Shown: positions 1 through 8,065, counted from the first letter of the stretch. The stretch is DNA of 22,975 bases from Candidatus Margulisiibacteriota bacterium (GCA_031264205.1 JAISEH010000152.1:1-22975), one strand, 5' to 3'. Numbers and translations: made by a program. The notes: generated by a model not told the origin, from the sequence alone.

Positions 1-616
1 GCAGGTAACGGCCGGGCGGCGTCTCTCCGTCCATAGGGATGATCAGCGCGTAATACTCGTCTTTTTGCACAAAAGGCAGTAATTCCATTTTGGCGTTTTG
101 GGGAATGTAATTTTTCAAAATAAAATCCAACAGCGGCGCGCGGCAGGCCGGAGCGTTGGCGCGCAAAGTGATTTTGGGGTAAAAACGCAGCAAATTAAGT
201 TTTTTCTCCACGCCGGTTATTTTATTTTCGTCCGCGTCCTGAAATATATTGTAGACAACCAAAAGTTGTTTGTCCCCAACGCGCGCTTCCGCGATGATCT
301 CCGCTTCCACCGCGAATTCCTCCGCCGCGGGGTCGATGAGCAAAAGCGCCAAAGCACATTCTTTTAAATCATTGAAAGTTTTGCGGCGTTTTTTTGCGCC
401 CAGCGCGCCGCTCTCGTCCAGACCGGCCGTGTCAAATAATTTCACCGGCCCCAAGCCGTGCAATTCCAACAGCGCGGTTTTGGTGTCGGCGGTCGTGCCG
501 GGCGTCGCGTCCACGATAGAGGTTTCTTGCTGGGTCAGCAGATTCATCACCGAGCTTTTGCCGGAATTCATGCGGCCAAAAATGCCGATAGGCTCTCGCT
601 CCACCAAAACTGCCAC
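1..616 (-). CDS. hydF: [FeFe]-hydrogenase maturation GTPase HydF, N-terminal part (3' end beyond window)
   Basis: HydF is the GTPase scaffold that assembles the 2Fe subcluster of [FeFe]-hydrogenase and delivers it to apo-HydA, working with HydE and HydG. About 205 residues are visible. The P-loop GRMNSGKS lies at residues 14-21, TPGTTAD (G2) at 38-44 and DTAG (G3) at 62-65. Near the window edge, IPMDGETPPGRYL matches the conserved HydF segment after the GTPase domain (family form: IPxDxxAPKGRLILPQ). The G4 NKxD position is degenerate, reading YNIFQDAD at 122-129. The start is taken as GTG at 616 because the frame reads cleanly into the P-loop; a second in-frame GTG lies at 604. There is no Shine-Dalgarno site, and a TATAAT ends 7 nt upstream, so the mRNA may be leaderless. 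The gene is divergent from mscS. Identity is confident; the start is less so. Confidence 0.9.
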   Translation of the reverse strand, partial: MAVLVEREPIGIFGRMNSGKSSVMNLLTQQETSIVDATPGTTADTKTALLELHGLGPVKLFDTAGLDESGALGAKKRRKTFNDLKECALALLLIDPAAEEFAVEAEIIAEARVGDKQLLVVYNIFQDADENKITGVEKKLNLLRFYPKITLRANAPACRAPLLDFILKNYIPQNAKMELLPFVQKDEYYALIIPMDGETPPGRYL

Positions 617-652
617 GGGCGCAATTATAGCGCATTGTGTTAAAATAGGCTC
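617..652. promoter_or_regulatory. 36-bp divergent promoter region, hydF / mscS
   Basis: On the minus strand TATAAT (629 to 624) ends 7 nt before the hydF GTG. On the plus strand TAAAAT (641-646) ends 6 nt before the mscS ATG. Neither has a recognisable -35 box at 16-18 bp, and neither gene has a Shine-Dalgarno motif. With the usual -10 to +1 distance, both transcripts would begin at or within a base of the start codon. Confidence 0.55.
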
Positions 653-1714
653 ATGCAGGAAATTTTGGCCAAACAATTTTACGGCAACACAGTCGGCGCG
701 TATATTTGGTTCGCGGTAAGCCTCGCGCTGTCCGTGATCCTGGTCTGGGGCTGCAAAAAATTTATCCTGCGCGTCTGTGAAAATTGGAGCAAGAAACATG
801 CGGCTTTTTTGCAAGACCTCTTATTTGAAAACATCGAAAAAAATTTGCTCGTGCCGGCTTATTTTCTGGCTTTTTGGCTCAATGTCCAGCGTCTGCTCGT
901 GTCCGAAACCGCACTGAAATTTCTCAACGTGGCGGCTAAAATACTTTTTGCTTATTACGGCATTCATTTTTTGACCAATTTTGTCACGCCACTGGTCGAG
1001 CACTGCCTCGGCAAAAAAAACACTTTCAATCACAAGCAAACCGCGACCGTGATCAAAATCCTGCTGCAAATCCTGATCTGGGCTTTGACACTGACTCTCC
1101 TGCTCGACAATCTGGGCATACGTGTTTCCGCGCTGGTCACGGGATTTGGCATCGGCGGCGTGGCTATAGCGCTGGCCTCGCAGTCTATACTCGGCGATCT
1201 GTTCAGTTATTTTATTATATTTTTTGACCGGCCGTTTGAGCTGGGCGACTATATTGTCGTCGGCGAATTCCGTGGCACGGTGGAAAATATCGGCATCAAG
1301 ACTACGCGGCTGCGCAGTCTCGACGGCGAGGAATTGGTTTTTTCCAATACCGACCTGACCGGCTCGCGTGTGCGCAATTATAAACGCATGAATCTGCGGC
1401 GCGTGATTTTCCGGCTCAATCTGCCGCATCAGACGCCGCTGGACAAACTGCAGGAAATTCCGCGGCTGCTGGAAACCATTATCCGCGAGCAGCAGCAGGC
1501 CAGTTTTGACCGCGCGCATTTGGCGGAGCTGGGCGCGTCCACGCTGATCTTCGAAGTGGTTTACTATGTCTTGAGCAACGACTACAATCGTTACATGGAC
1601 ATACAGCAGGCGATTAATTTCCGGATCAAAGCCGAGTTCGCCCAAAGAAATATTGAGCTGGCTTATCCGGCACAAACTATCTTTTTGCAAAAGGAGAACG
1701 CACATGGCTGCTAA
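653..1714 (+). CDS. MscS-family mechanosensitive channel
   Basis: Small-conductance mechanosensitive channel of the inner membrane, which opens under membrane tension to release solutes on osmotic downshock. The 353-aa protein has several N-terminal hydrophobic segments. The typical MscS core follows: the glycine/alanine-rich pore helix (GFGIGGVAIALASQSILGD, about residues 163-181), then FFDRPFELGDYI and the beta domain segment GTVENIGIKTTRLRSLDGE with SNTDL. The length is that of a mid-size family member with extra N-terminal helices. The ATG at 653 has no Shine-Dalgarno site and follows a -10-like box by 6 nt. The 3' end overlaps the next gene by 11 bp, so the two are probably co-transcribed. 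Family assignment is firm; the exact subtype is not resolved. Confidence 0.92.
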   Translation: MQEILAKQFYGNTVGAYIWFAVSLALSVILVWGCKKFILRVCENWSKKHAAFLQDLLFENIEKNLLVPAYFLAFWLNVQRLLVSETALKFLNVAAKILFAYYGIHFLTNFVTPLVEHCLGKKNTFNHKQTATVIKILLQILIWALTLTLLLDNLGIRVSALVTGFGIGGVAIALASQSILGDLFSYFIIFFDRPFELGDYIVVGEFRGTVENIGIKTTRLRSLDGEELVFSNTDLTGSRVRNYKRMNLRRVIFRLNLPHQTPLDKLQEIPRLLETIIREQQQASFDRAHLAELGASTLIFEVVYYVLSNDYNRYMDIQQAINFRIKAEFAQRNIELAYPAQTIFLQKENAHGC

Positions 1715-2777
1715 CAATCAACAAATATTTATTTTGGCCTGGCTGCAACGTCTGCTCAAATTTATCGCGGCACACAAATACTGGGTCGCGCTGGCGATCC
1801 TGTGTCTGGCAGTGCGCGTGCTGGCGCCGACGACTTTTTGGGTCAGCGCGCTGGCGGTTTTTCTTTATCTGCTGATGTATCCGCTCATGGAATACCTCTA
1901 CACCAAAATTCACTCCCGTCGGCTGGCCGCGCTTTTGAGCATCGTCTTGCTGACTGCCGCGTTGATTTTTACCATTGCGCTGTTCGTGCCGGCGCTCATC
2001 ATGCAAACGCTGGAGCTGCTCAAAAATTCACAAAATATCAACGCCCAAATCTCGGCCCTGACCATTGAGCTACAAAATAAATTTCAGCAATTCCAAGAAC
2101 TGCTCCCTGCGCCAATGCAAAGCTCGATAAACGAAAACATCAGCCGGTATTTGGTACTGTTGAGCAACAATGTTTTGGGGTTTTTCAAAGACATCGTTAA
2201 TTCGCTGTCGCGTACGATCACTTCGGTGCTGCAATTTTTGGTCGCTTATGTGTTACTGATTTATATGCTGTTTGACACCAAGCCAGTGGAAAAATTCAAA
2301 GCTTCTTTACTACACGAAACCAGCAACAAAGAAAAGAAAGTCCTGACCATGATGTACAAAATCATCACCGGTTATTTTGTCGGGCAGGTGTTGCTTTCGG
2401 TAATCAGCTCGCTGGCCGTGTGGATTTTTTATCTGCTGATCGGCCTCAAATTTCCGCTGCTGCTGGCGCTGTGGAATGGCTTCATGCAGTTTATTCCGTT
2501 TTTCGGGGCGGCGTTGGCCGCTCTGCCGGCTTTGCTGATCACTTTTCCGGACAGTCTGCATTTAATCCTGCCCATTGTGATTTTCTTCTGTATCATGCAG
2601 GCCATACTTGCCAATATTATCGCGCCGCAAATTTTAAGCAAAAGCTCGCGGCTCTCGCCGCTGGCAGTTTTTTTGGTCATGCTGCTGGGTGCGGAAATCT
2701 GGGGCATCTGGGGTATGATTTTTTCTCTGCCCGTAACGTCGATCATTATTTTGTGCTGGCGGATGTACAAGAAATAA
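1704..2777 (+). CDS. AI-2E (PerM/YdiK) family transporter
   Basis: A 357-aa polytopic inner-membrane protein of the AI-2E transporter superfamily, whose members include quorum-signal exporters and Na+(Li+)/H+ antiporters. The substrate cannot be read from the sequence. Visible traits are two N-terminal hydrophobic segments, a central soluble stretch (about residues 115-170, NINAQISALTIELQNKFQQF), then more helices with family patterns such as FMQFIPFFGAALAALPALL and the C-terminal LGAEIWGIWGMIFSLPV. The start is ATG at 1704, chosen because AAGGAG lies 7-8 nt upstream; longer in-frame starts fall inside mscS. It overlaps mscS by 11 bp, implying translational coupling, and converges on ftsW 33 bp further on. 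Confidence 0.88.
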   Translation: MAANNQQIFILAWLQRLLKFIAAHKYWVALAILCLAVRVLAPTTFWVSALAVFLYLLMYPLMEYLYTKIHSRRLAALLSIVLLTAALIFTIALFVPALIMQTLELLKNSQNINAQISALTIELQNKFQQFQELLPAPMQSSINENISRYLVLLSNNVLGFFKDIVNSLSRTITSVLQFLVAYVLLIYMLFDTKPVEKFKASLLHETSNKEKKVLTMMYKIITGYFVGQVLLSVISSLAVWIFYLLIGLKFPLLLALWNGFMQFIPFFGAALAALPALLITFPDSLHLILPIVIFFCIMQAILANIIAPQILSKSSRLSPLAVFLVMLLGAEIWGIWGMIFSLPVTSIIILCWRMYKK

Positions 2778-2810
2778 TTTTACGCGAACATTAGGAATAT
2801 CAGCACCCAC

Positions 2811-3899
2811 TCATTCCACTTCGCGCGAAATACGCAAGAGCACGCCCAGCATCGCCAGCGAAACGATCAGCGAACTGCCGCCGTAAGAAATGAACGGCAG
2901 AGTGATGCCTTTGGCCGGCGCCCAGCCCAGCACCACCAGCATGTGCACGGCGGTTTGAATGCCCAGACAAAGGGAAAAACCCAACGCCAGATACGCGCCG
3001 AAAGGATTGCGCACACGGCCGGCCAGCCTGACCCCGCGCAGCACCAGCAACGCAAACAAAAAAACTATCACCGCCGCCAAAAGAAAACCGCGCTCTTCAC
3101 AAATCATGGCAAAAATATAATCATTGTAATGCTGCGGCAAATAAGCAAATTTTTGGCGGCTGCCGCCCAGCCCCACGCCAAACCAGCTGCCTGAGCCGAC
3201 GGCGATCAGCGACTGTACCGTATTCCAGCCGGCGCCCTGCCTGTCCTGTAAAGGATTGAGAAACGCAGTCCAGCGTCTGAGCTGATACGGTGTGCGCGAG
3301 ATTTGAAAAATCAATACGCGGACAGCCAGCAGGCCAAGCACAAATAAATCCATAAGATTGCTGCCGCCGACGATCAACATCAGCAGAGCCGTCGCGCCGA
3401 TCACCAAAGCAGTGCCCAGATCCGGCTGTTTGAGAATGCCGAACACTAGAGCGCCGCAAACCAGCAGTATCGGCAAAGTACCGCGCCAAAAATCCGCCAG
3501 AGCTTCTTTTTTATGTACCAGCGCATTGGCAATGTAAACGATTAAAAAAAACTTTACGAGTTCAGACGGCTGAAAACTCAACAATCCTAAACGCAGCCAG
3601 CGCGAGGCGCCGCCAGTCGTAACGCCAAATCCCGGCCAATAGGTCAACAGCAACAAAAAAAATGTTGCGGCTAAAGCAAACGGCGTATATTTTTGCAGTT
3701 TGGTGTAATCCCAAAAAGAAAGCACGGCGCACAAAATCAAGCCGGCGGCCAGATAAAATAATTGGCGCAAAATAAAATAAAATTCATCATTGTAATTGCG
3801 CAGACCAGCAACCGGTGTCACCGAAAGTATCATCAAAAAACCGGTGACTATCAAAATGACAGCCGACCAGAATATATACGCGTCAACCTTGCGGCGCAT
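2811..3899 (-). CDS. ftsW: SEDS-family peptidoglycan glycosyltransferase, probably FtsW
   Basis: SEDS proteins polymerise lipid II into glycan strands; FtsW does so at the septum. The 362-aa polytopic protein shows the family signatures ASRWLRLGLLSFQPSELVK (about 105-125), PDLGTALVIGATALLML, and the C-terminal PFISYGGSSLIVSLAMLGVL. I call FtsW rather than RodA because it follows mraY and murD directly; the sequence alone does not fully separate them. The start is ATG at 3899, which overlaps the end of murD by 17 bp. The frame extends upstream to 3941, but that would lie deeper in murD. It is the last gene of the mraY-murD-ftsW unit; murG and murC are not adjacent here. Confidence 0.88.
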   Translation of the reverse strand: MRRKVDAYIFWSAVILIVTGFLMILSVTPVAGLRNYNDEFYFILRQLFYLAAGLILCAVLSFWDYTKLQKYTPFALAATFFLLLLTYWPGFGVTTGGASRWLRLGLLSFQPSELVKFFLIVYIANALVHKKEALADFWRGTLPILLVCGALVFGILKQPDLGTALVIGATALLMLIVGGSNLMDLFVLGLLAVRVLIFQISRTPYQLRRWTAFLNPLQDRQGAGWNTVQSLIAVGSGSWFGVGLGGSRQKFAYLPQHYNDYIFAMICEERGFLLAAVIVFLFALLVLRGVRLAGRVRNPFGAYLALGFSLCLGIQTAVHMLVVLGWAPAKGITLPFISYGGSSLIVSLAMLGVLLRISREVE

Positions 3900-5001
3900 A
3901 TTTACGCACCAACTCCTTGAAATAACGGCCGCGTTCCTCAAAGTTTTGGAACATATCCCACGAAGCGCAGGCCGGTGACAGCAAAATCAAATCTCCGTTC
4001 TGCGCCGCGCGGAAACTTTCACGCACGGCCTCATCATAATCTTTGACCAGCAGCGGCTGAAATTCTTTTAACTCGCGCGCAAATCTTTCCTGTGCTTCAC
4101 CCAAGAGGATAAGTTTCTTGAGGCGGCCGCGCGAAGCCTCGGCCAAGGGCTGCAAAGAAGTCATCTTGTCGCGGCCGCCGGCGATCAGGACAATATGCTG
4201 CTGGCGCGGTTCAGATTCCAGAGCGACAACTGTAGAGTCCACATTTGTGCCTTTGGAATCATTGATCACGCGAATGCCTTTGTACTCGCCGACTTTTTCC
4301 ATACGATGCTCCACTCCCGTAAATTCCGCAAAAATCTTGTCGATGTGCGTGTCGCTCCGACCGCAGAGCCGGGCCGTCAGACGCGCCGCTACATAATCTT
4401 CCTGCAATTTATTCGGCGCGGTAAAAGGCAGCTTTTGCGCCCTGGCATCGGCTGTCATTTGGCAGACCCACGGATCGCTGGCATTATAAATCACAAAATC
4501 GTCAGCGGTTTGATTGAGCAAAATTCTTTTTTTGGCGGCGGCGTAACCTGCCATGTCACTGTGGCGCGCCAGATGATCTTCGGTCAAATTCAAAATCACC
4601 GCGATGCGCGGTCGAAAAGTCACGATATTCTCCAACATGTAACTGGACACTTCCACAGCCAGATAAGGATATTCTTTTTCCACGGAAATATACGGCACAC
4701 CGATATTGCCGACAGCCGGCACATCAAGCAGCCGTGCGATCAGCGTCGTGGTCGTGGTCTTGCCGTTGGTGCCGGTCACGGCGATCACCGGCGAGGGATT
4801 TAATCTGTAGGCTAATTCTATTTCGCTGATGATCGGGATTTTGACCGCCGGATAATCTCGGGGCGGAATACCCGGCGAGACCACGAGTAAATCGGCGTCG
4901 TCCAAATTTTCTGTATACGGATAGTCCGGCAATTTGGCCAGACGCGCCAGCACCGCCTGCCCTGTCTTGCCGTCTTTGCCCAACACCGCGATTTTCAGCA
5001 T
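3883..5001 (-). CDS. murD: UDP-N-acetylmuramoylalanine--D-glutamate ligase MurD (short form)
   Basis: Cytoplasmic Mur ligase that adds D-Glu to UDP-MurNAc-L-Ala using ATP. Central-domain ATP loop VTGTNGKTTTTTLIARLL lies near residue 73-90, with the Mur hallmarks LNLTEDHLARH and the C-domain junction EHRMEKVGEYKGIRVINDSKGTN. The protein is 372 aa against about 430-450 in most bacteria. The missing length is mainly in the N-terminal UDP-binding domain, which here is only about 70 residues before the P-loop. The ATG at 5001 directly follows the mraY stop codon (TAAATG). It sits between mraY and ftsW, as expected for a division and cell-wall operon. Identity is firm. Confidence 0.93.
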   Translation of the reverse strand: MLKIAVLGKDGKTGQAVLARLAKLPDYPYTENLDDADLLVVSPGIPPRDYPAVKIPIISEIELAYRLNPSPVIAVTGTNGKTTTTTLIARLLDVPAVGNIGVPYISVEKEYPYLAVEVSSYMLENIVTFRPRIAVILNLTEDHLARHSDMAGYAAAKKRILLNQTADDFVIYNASDPWVCQMTADARAQKLPFTAPNKLQEDYVAARLTARLCGRSDTHIDKIFAEFTGVEHRMEKVGEYKGIRVINDSKGTNVDSTVVALESEPRQQHIVLIAGGRDKMTSLQPLAEASRGRLKKLILLGEAQERFARELKEFQPLLVKDYDEAVRESFRAAQNGDLILLSPACASWDMFQNFEERGRYFKELVRKYAPQG

Positions 5002-5976
5002 TTACCTGATCCGAAAAATTATCGCCAGCAAAACCGCGCCGGTTGTCAGCAACCACGCCATGCGCACAATTTTTTTCTCCGGCCAACCGCATAATTCCAA
5101 ATGATGATGAAACGGCGACATTTTAAAAAGTCTCCGGCCTTTGGTGAGTTTAAAATAGCCAACCTGCAAAATTACCGAGATTGTTTCCCAGACCAGCCAA
5201 ATGCCGGCCAGCGCCAGATACAGCTCGGCGTGCAGCAGCAGTGCAAAACCGGCCAGCAGCGTGCCCAGCGCCAGCGAACCGACATCGCCCATGAACATTT
5301 TAGCCGGATGAATATTAAAAACCAGAAAACCCAGACAGGCGATCGCGGCAAACAGCGCCAAATACAGGAGCTGCGGATTATTAAATTGCCAGGCGATAAA
5401 AGCAAAAGCGAGAAAAACGATCATAGACACGCCGGACGCCAGACCGTCCAGACCGTCGGCGAGATTCACGGCGTTGGACACGCCAATCACTATAAAAGAA
5501 GACAACAGCACATACAAAAACGGCTGGTTCATGCCGAGAATATACAACAGCGGCGAAACCATTAAATTGAAATTGTTTTTCAATAAATAAACGCCAAACA
5601 AAGCGGCGATAATTAACTGTCCGGCCAATTTATGCCGCGCTTTTAAGCCGTTGTTTTTGCCGTTTTTGACGATCAAAAAATCATCGATAAAACCGATCAC
5701 GCCGGTCAGTGTAAAAAGCGTCAATAAAATAATCACCTCATTAGTCAGGCGCGGCAAACCGCTCAAATACGGCAGGAATAAAACCGCCAGCAAATCTAGT
5801 GAGGTAATGATCATCAGACCGCCCATGACAGGTGTGCCGGCTTTGGCCTGATGCCTTTGCGGGCTGCATTCGCGCACGGCCTGTCTGAATTGGAAACGCC
5901 GCAAACAGCGCAAGCCTAAATAATTGATAAGAAAACTAATAAAGACAGAGAAAAGAAAAATCAAGAAAATTTTCAC
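5002..5976 (-). CDS. mraY: Phospho-N-acetylmuramoyl-pentapeptide transferase MraY
   Basis: Integral membrane enzyme that transfers phospho-MurNAc-pentapeptide to undecaprenyl phosphate, making lipid I. Length (324 aa) is typical. Visible motifs are AGTPVMGGLMII near residue 47, GFIDDFLIV near 115, NAVNLADGLDGLASG near 169, MGDVGSLALGTLLAG near 230, and PFHHHLELCGWPE near the C terminus, which carries the catalytic-region histidines. Start is GTG at 5976. There is no Shine-Dalgarno site; TATAAT ends 7 nt upstream, suggesting a leaderless transcript. It heads the mraY-murD-ftsW unit with no gap to murD. Identity is very secure. Confidence 0.96.
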   Translation of the reverse strand: MKIFLIFLFSVFISFLINYLGLRCLRRFQFRQAVRECSPQRHQAKAGTPVMGGLMIITSLDLLAVLFLPYLSGLPRLTNEVIILLTLFTLTGVIGFIDDFLIVKNGKNNGLKARHKLAGQLIIAALFGVYLLKNNFNLMVSPLLYILGMNQPFLYVLLSSFIVIGVSNAVNLADGLDGLASGVSMIVFLAFAFIAWQFNNPQLLYLALFAAIACLGFLVFNIHPAKMFMGDVGSLALGTLLAGFALLLHAELYLALAGIWLVWETISVILQVGYFKLTKGRRLFKMSPFHHHLELCGWPEKKIVRMAWLLTTGAVLLAIIFRIR

Positions 5977-5983
5977 GTTATTA

Positions 5984-5989
5984 ATTATA
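5984..5989 (-). promoter_or_regulatory. -10 box of mraY, leaderless arrangement
   Basis: A perfect TATAAT on the minus strand ends 7 nt before the mraY GTG. No -35 match is evident 16-18 bp upstream. The predicted start site is within one base of the start codon. Confidence 0.5.
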
Positions 5990-6088
5990 GCATAAAAAAC
6001 AGGTTATTTATCTTGATTTTTGGTTGCGTTACTAATTTTTTTATATCATACTCAGTGATAGTTAAATTGCTTAAATCCAATCGCGCTA

Positions 6089-6117
6089 TTTTTTTATTAT
6101 CTTCCTTAATAAAAAAA
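6089..6117 (-). terminator. AT-only inverted repeat after the DUF3108-like gene
   Basis: A perfect 11-bp inverted repeat (TTTTTTTATTA at 6089-6099 and its complement at 6107-6117) surrounds a 7-nt spacer and touches the stop codon of the upstream gene. The stem has no G or C, but a U-rich run follows it in the minus-strand transcript. It may end the yggS-DUF3108 transcript before the mraY promoter. An AT-rich protein-binding site is an alternative. Confidence 0.4.
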
Positions 6118-6849
6118 TTAAAAAGAAACCTTGATCAACTCATTGGCCAGCCACGAGCCGTCGTCGACTTTTTGGTAAAAACGCACAAAATGATGCGGCG
6201 CGGCCACTGTGTAATACAGATAATATTTGTCCGGCGCAAACAAGCCCAGCACGCCGTCCACAGCCAGCTCCAGTTTGTAACACTCAAATTCACCGGCGGG
6301 CGCTTGTACTTTTTCTTTGCCCTGATAGACCGCGCGCAGCGGCAGAACATTGCCGTACTCAAACATATAAACATTCATTACGATTTTGTCCTTTTGCTCA
6401 AAAGGAAAGCCGCTCAAAGACACCAAAAAAGCGTAACGCGAATAGACATTGCCGGGGTTGTCCGCGGTCAGGTTTATGTTTTTAGCCTCGTGAAAAAATC
6501 TCACCTTGCCGTCCGGCAGCTGCTGATAAGACTCGAGTAATTTAGCGCTCCGGCCCCAAATATCATGACGCTCCTCGGCGACCGTCTGAAAACTCATGTA
6601 ATCCAGCGTCACGCTATTGCGAAAATAGCGGCCTTCGAGGGATTCCAGATGCAAATATTTCCGGCCTTGCGCAGTGACAGTTTCCACAGAAATATTGGCC
6701 GTCACAAAACCGACCTCTTTATTGATGTAATCTTTCACCACATACTGAATACGCTCAGGATAACCATTATTGTTCAGCGGCGGCAAAGCAGGCGGCCGGG
6801 CAATGGCGGCGCCGAGCAACAACAAACCCAAAACACAAATTTTTCGCAT
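6118..6849 (-). CDS. Secreted DUF3108-like protein
   Basis: A 243-aa protein with a clear N-terminal signal peptide (MRKICVLGLLLLGAAIA, probable cleavage after AIA), so likely exported to the periplasm or beyond. There is no lipobox cysteine at the cleavage site. The mature part has alternating beta-type segments. The pattern PAGEFECYKLEL followed by DKYYLYYTVAAPHHFVRF resembles the DUF3108 family, whose members are exported proteins of unknown function. The start follows the yggS stop by 4 bp, with GGGGG serving as ribosome-binding site, so the two are one transcription unit. The DUF3108 assignment is from pattern memory only and no function is claimed. Confidence 0.65.
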   Translation of the reverse strand: MRKICVLGLLLLGAAIARPPALPPLNNNGYPERIQYVVKDYINKEVGFVTANISVETVTAQGRKYLHLESLEGRYFRNSVTLDYMSFQTVAEERHDIWGRSAKLLESYQQLPDGKVRFFHEAKNINLTADNPGNVYSRYAFLVSLSGFPFEQKDKIVMNVYMFEYGNVLPLRAVYQGKEKVQAPAGEFECYKLELAVDGVLGLFAPDKYYLYYTVAAPHHFVRFYQKVDDGSWLANELIKVSF

Positions 6850-6853
6850 GATG

Positions 6854-7495
6854 TTATTCCCCCGTAAAAAGTCTGGAACCTATTCTTACCATATTCGCGC
6901 CTTCCTGCACAGCGATCGGATAATCACCGGACATGCCCAGACTTAAAAACTCCAAACCATACAGCACGGCATAGTGGTCAAATAATTCTTTCATGGCTTT
7001 AAAATATGGTCTAGTCTGTTCTTTGTCCGGCAAATCAGGCGCCAGAGCCATTAGTCCCAGCAGGCAAATATTCGGCAAAGCCGCGCAATATTTCAGCAGG
7101 CTGTCCAATTGCTCCGGCGCGACTCCGGATTTCTGCGGCTCGCGGCCGATATTGACCTGCACGAGAATTTTCTGAACTTTGTTTATTTTCGCCGCTTCTT
7201 TATTTATGGCATCCGCGATTTTTTCCGAATCGACCGCTTGGATGACTTCAAATATTTGCACGGCCTGTTTGACTTTATTCGTCTGCAAATGGCCGAGCAT
7301 GTGCCATTGTATCGGATATTGCCGGTACTGTTCCGCTTTTTGCGCGGCGGACTGTACTTTATTCTCGCCCAGTACAAAATGTCCGCAGTCCAGCAGCTCC
7401 TGTATCCGCTCTGGCGCGGCGTATTTAGTCACAGCGACGAGTTTGACGGAGCCGAGTTCCTGGAGAATATTTTGCAGATTGTTCTTAACAGACAT
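6854..7495 (-). CDS. yggS: YggS/PLPBP family pyridoxal phosphate homeostasis protein
   Basis: A non-catalytic, TIM-barrel PLP-binding protein that buffers PLP and affects amino-acid and vitamin B6 balance. The 213-aa length is slightly short for the family (about 220-235). PLP-binding Lys24 lies in VAVTKYA; family motifs GENKVQ, WHMLGHLQTNK, VNIGREPQKSG and the C-terminal SGDYPIAVQEGANMVRIGSRLF are all present. In many bacteria yggS lies near division genes, and here mraY-murD-ftsW follows on the same strand. There is no Shine-Dalgarno site before the ATG; the promoter sits immediately upstream. Confidence 0.94.
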   Translation of the reverse strand: MSVKNNLQNILQELGSVKLVAVTKYAAPERIQELLDCGHFVLGENKVQSAAQKAEQYRQYPIQWHMLGHLQTNKVKQAVQIFEVIQAVDSEKIADAINKEAAKINKVQKILVQVNIGREPQKSGVAPEQLDSLLKYCAALPNICLLGLMALAPDLPDKEQTRPYFKAMKELFDHYAVLYGLEFLSLGMSGDYPIAVQEGANMVRIGSRLFTGE

Positions 7496-7501
7496 AAATT
7501 T

Positions 7502-7530
7502 AATCTAACACTTTGAGAAAGATATTCCAA
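7502..7530 (-). promoter_or_regulatory. yggS promoter, leaderless arrangement
   Basis: TTGGAA (7530 to 7525), a 17-bp spacer and TAGATT (7507 to 7502) form a plausible housekeeping-sigma promoter on the minus strand. The -10 ends 6 nt before the yggS ATG, which predicts transcription starting at the A of ATG. Confidence 0.5.
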
Positions 7531-7569
7531 GAAGTTACAAATAATGAAATAATGCGGCCTAGTATTTGT

Positions 7570-7690
7570 AATGTCTTGCTACCGCAAGACACCCCACCAG
7601 TCTGCCGCTTACGCGACAGCCAGCCTCCCCTTGACTAAGGGGAGGTAGCAACGTTAGCTGCGGTGGGGTGTTTCGCTCAAGCGAAACATT
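7570..7690. repeat. 121-bp cloverleaf-like palindromic element (REP/MITE-like)
   Basis: Nested inverted repeats fill the gap between yggS and the BrnA-like gene. The ends AATGT and ACATT are inverted. Left hairpin: GTCTTGC / GCAAGAC at 7573-7590. Right hairpin: GTTTCGCT / AGCGAAAC at 7670-7687. A closing stem ACCCCACC (7591-7598) pairs with GGTGGGGT (7662-7669). Inside it are CTGCCGC-TTAC-GCGACAG (about 7602-7619, one mismatch) and the strong stem CCTCCCCTT-GACT-AAGGGGAGG (7624-7645). I see no coding sequence. It resembles the short, hairpin-forming dispersed repeats that accumulate between genes in many genomes; copy number cannot be judged from one window. Confidence 0.75.
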
Positions 7691-7764
7691 GTTAAATCAT
7701 TAATATAGACAATATCGGCTTATCTCGGCGAGAATTGCTAATAAAAAAGAAAAGGAGTTTTATT

Positions 7765-8061
7765 ATGCTGAAAATTAAGGACATTTTGAGGAGAAAAGGT
7801 GTCACTCCTGAAATGCTTGCTCTGGCCAATGAGGCGGCTAAGCGTGAGCCGGACGACCAAGACCCTGAGTGCCTCACCCCCACAATGGAGATGTGGAAAA
7901 AAGCAACCCGCAGAGGCAGGCCGTTAAAAGAGAACCGCAAGCAAGATGTACACATAATGTTTGATGCTGATATCCTTAATCATTTGCGTTCTACCGGCAG
8001 AGGCTGGCAAACCAAAGTAAGCAATTATATTCGCACAGCCGTGCATAATGGCGCATTGTAA
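7765..8061 (+). CDS. BrnA-like antitoxin, no adjacent toxin
   Basis: A 98-aa protein. The C-terminal half, with GRPLKENRKQDVHIMF, a DADILNHLRSTGRGWQTK segment and SNYIRTAV, matches the BrnA antitoxin pattern: a ribbon-helix-helix-like fold that represses its own operon and binds the RelE-like toxin BrnT. Start is ATG at 7765, supported by AAGGAG 7 nt upstream; an in-frame TTG at 7735 is less likely. BrnT is normally encoded directly upstream of brnA, but only the palindromic element lies there, so this is an orphan. It converges on the XRE gene with 4 bp between stops. Confidence 0.72.
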   Translation: MLKIKDILRRKGVTPEMLALANEAAKREPDDQDPECLTPTMEMWKKATRRGRPLKENRKQDVHIMFDADILNHLRSTGRGWQTKVSNYIRTAVHNGAL

Positions 8062-8065
8062 AAAC

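Noticed and set aside
432..635. A short minus-strand frame starting with ATG at the left end
   Set aside because: The neighbouring frame encodes HydF with intact GTPase motifs; the ATG-initiated frame is an out-of-register shadow.
821..1717. A 298-codon open frame on the minus strand opposite mscS
   Set aside because: Antisense shadow of a clear MscS-family gene; no recognisable domains and low-complexity Gln/Arg/His composition.
7570..7690. The palindromic stretch as a tRNA or a CRISPR repeat
   Set aside because: No anticodon-arm or acceptor features, no CCA end, and no repeated spacer-repeat pattern; the stems differ in sequence from each other.
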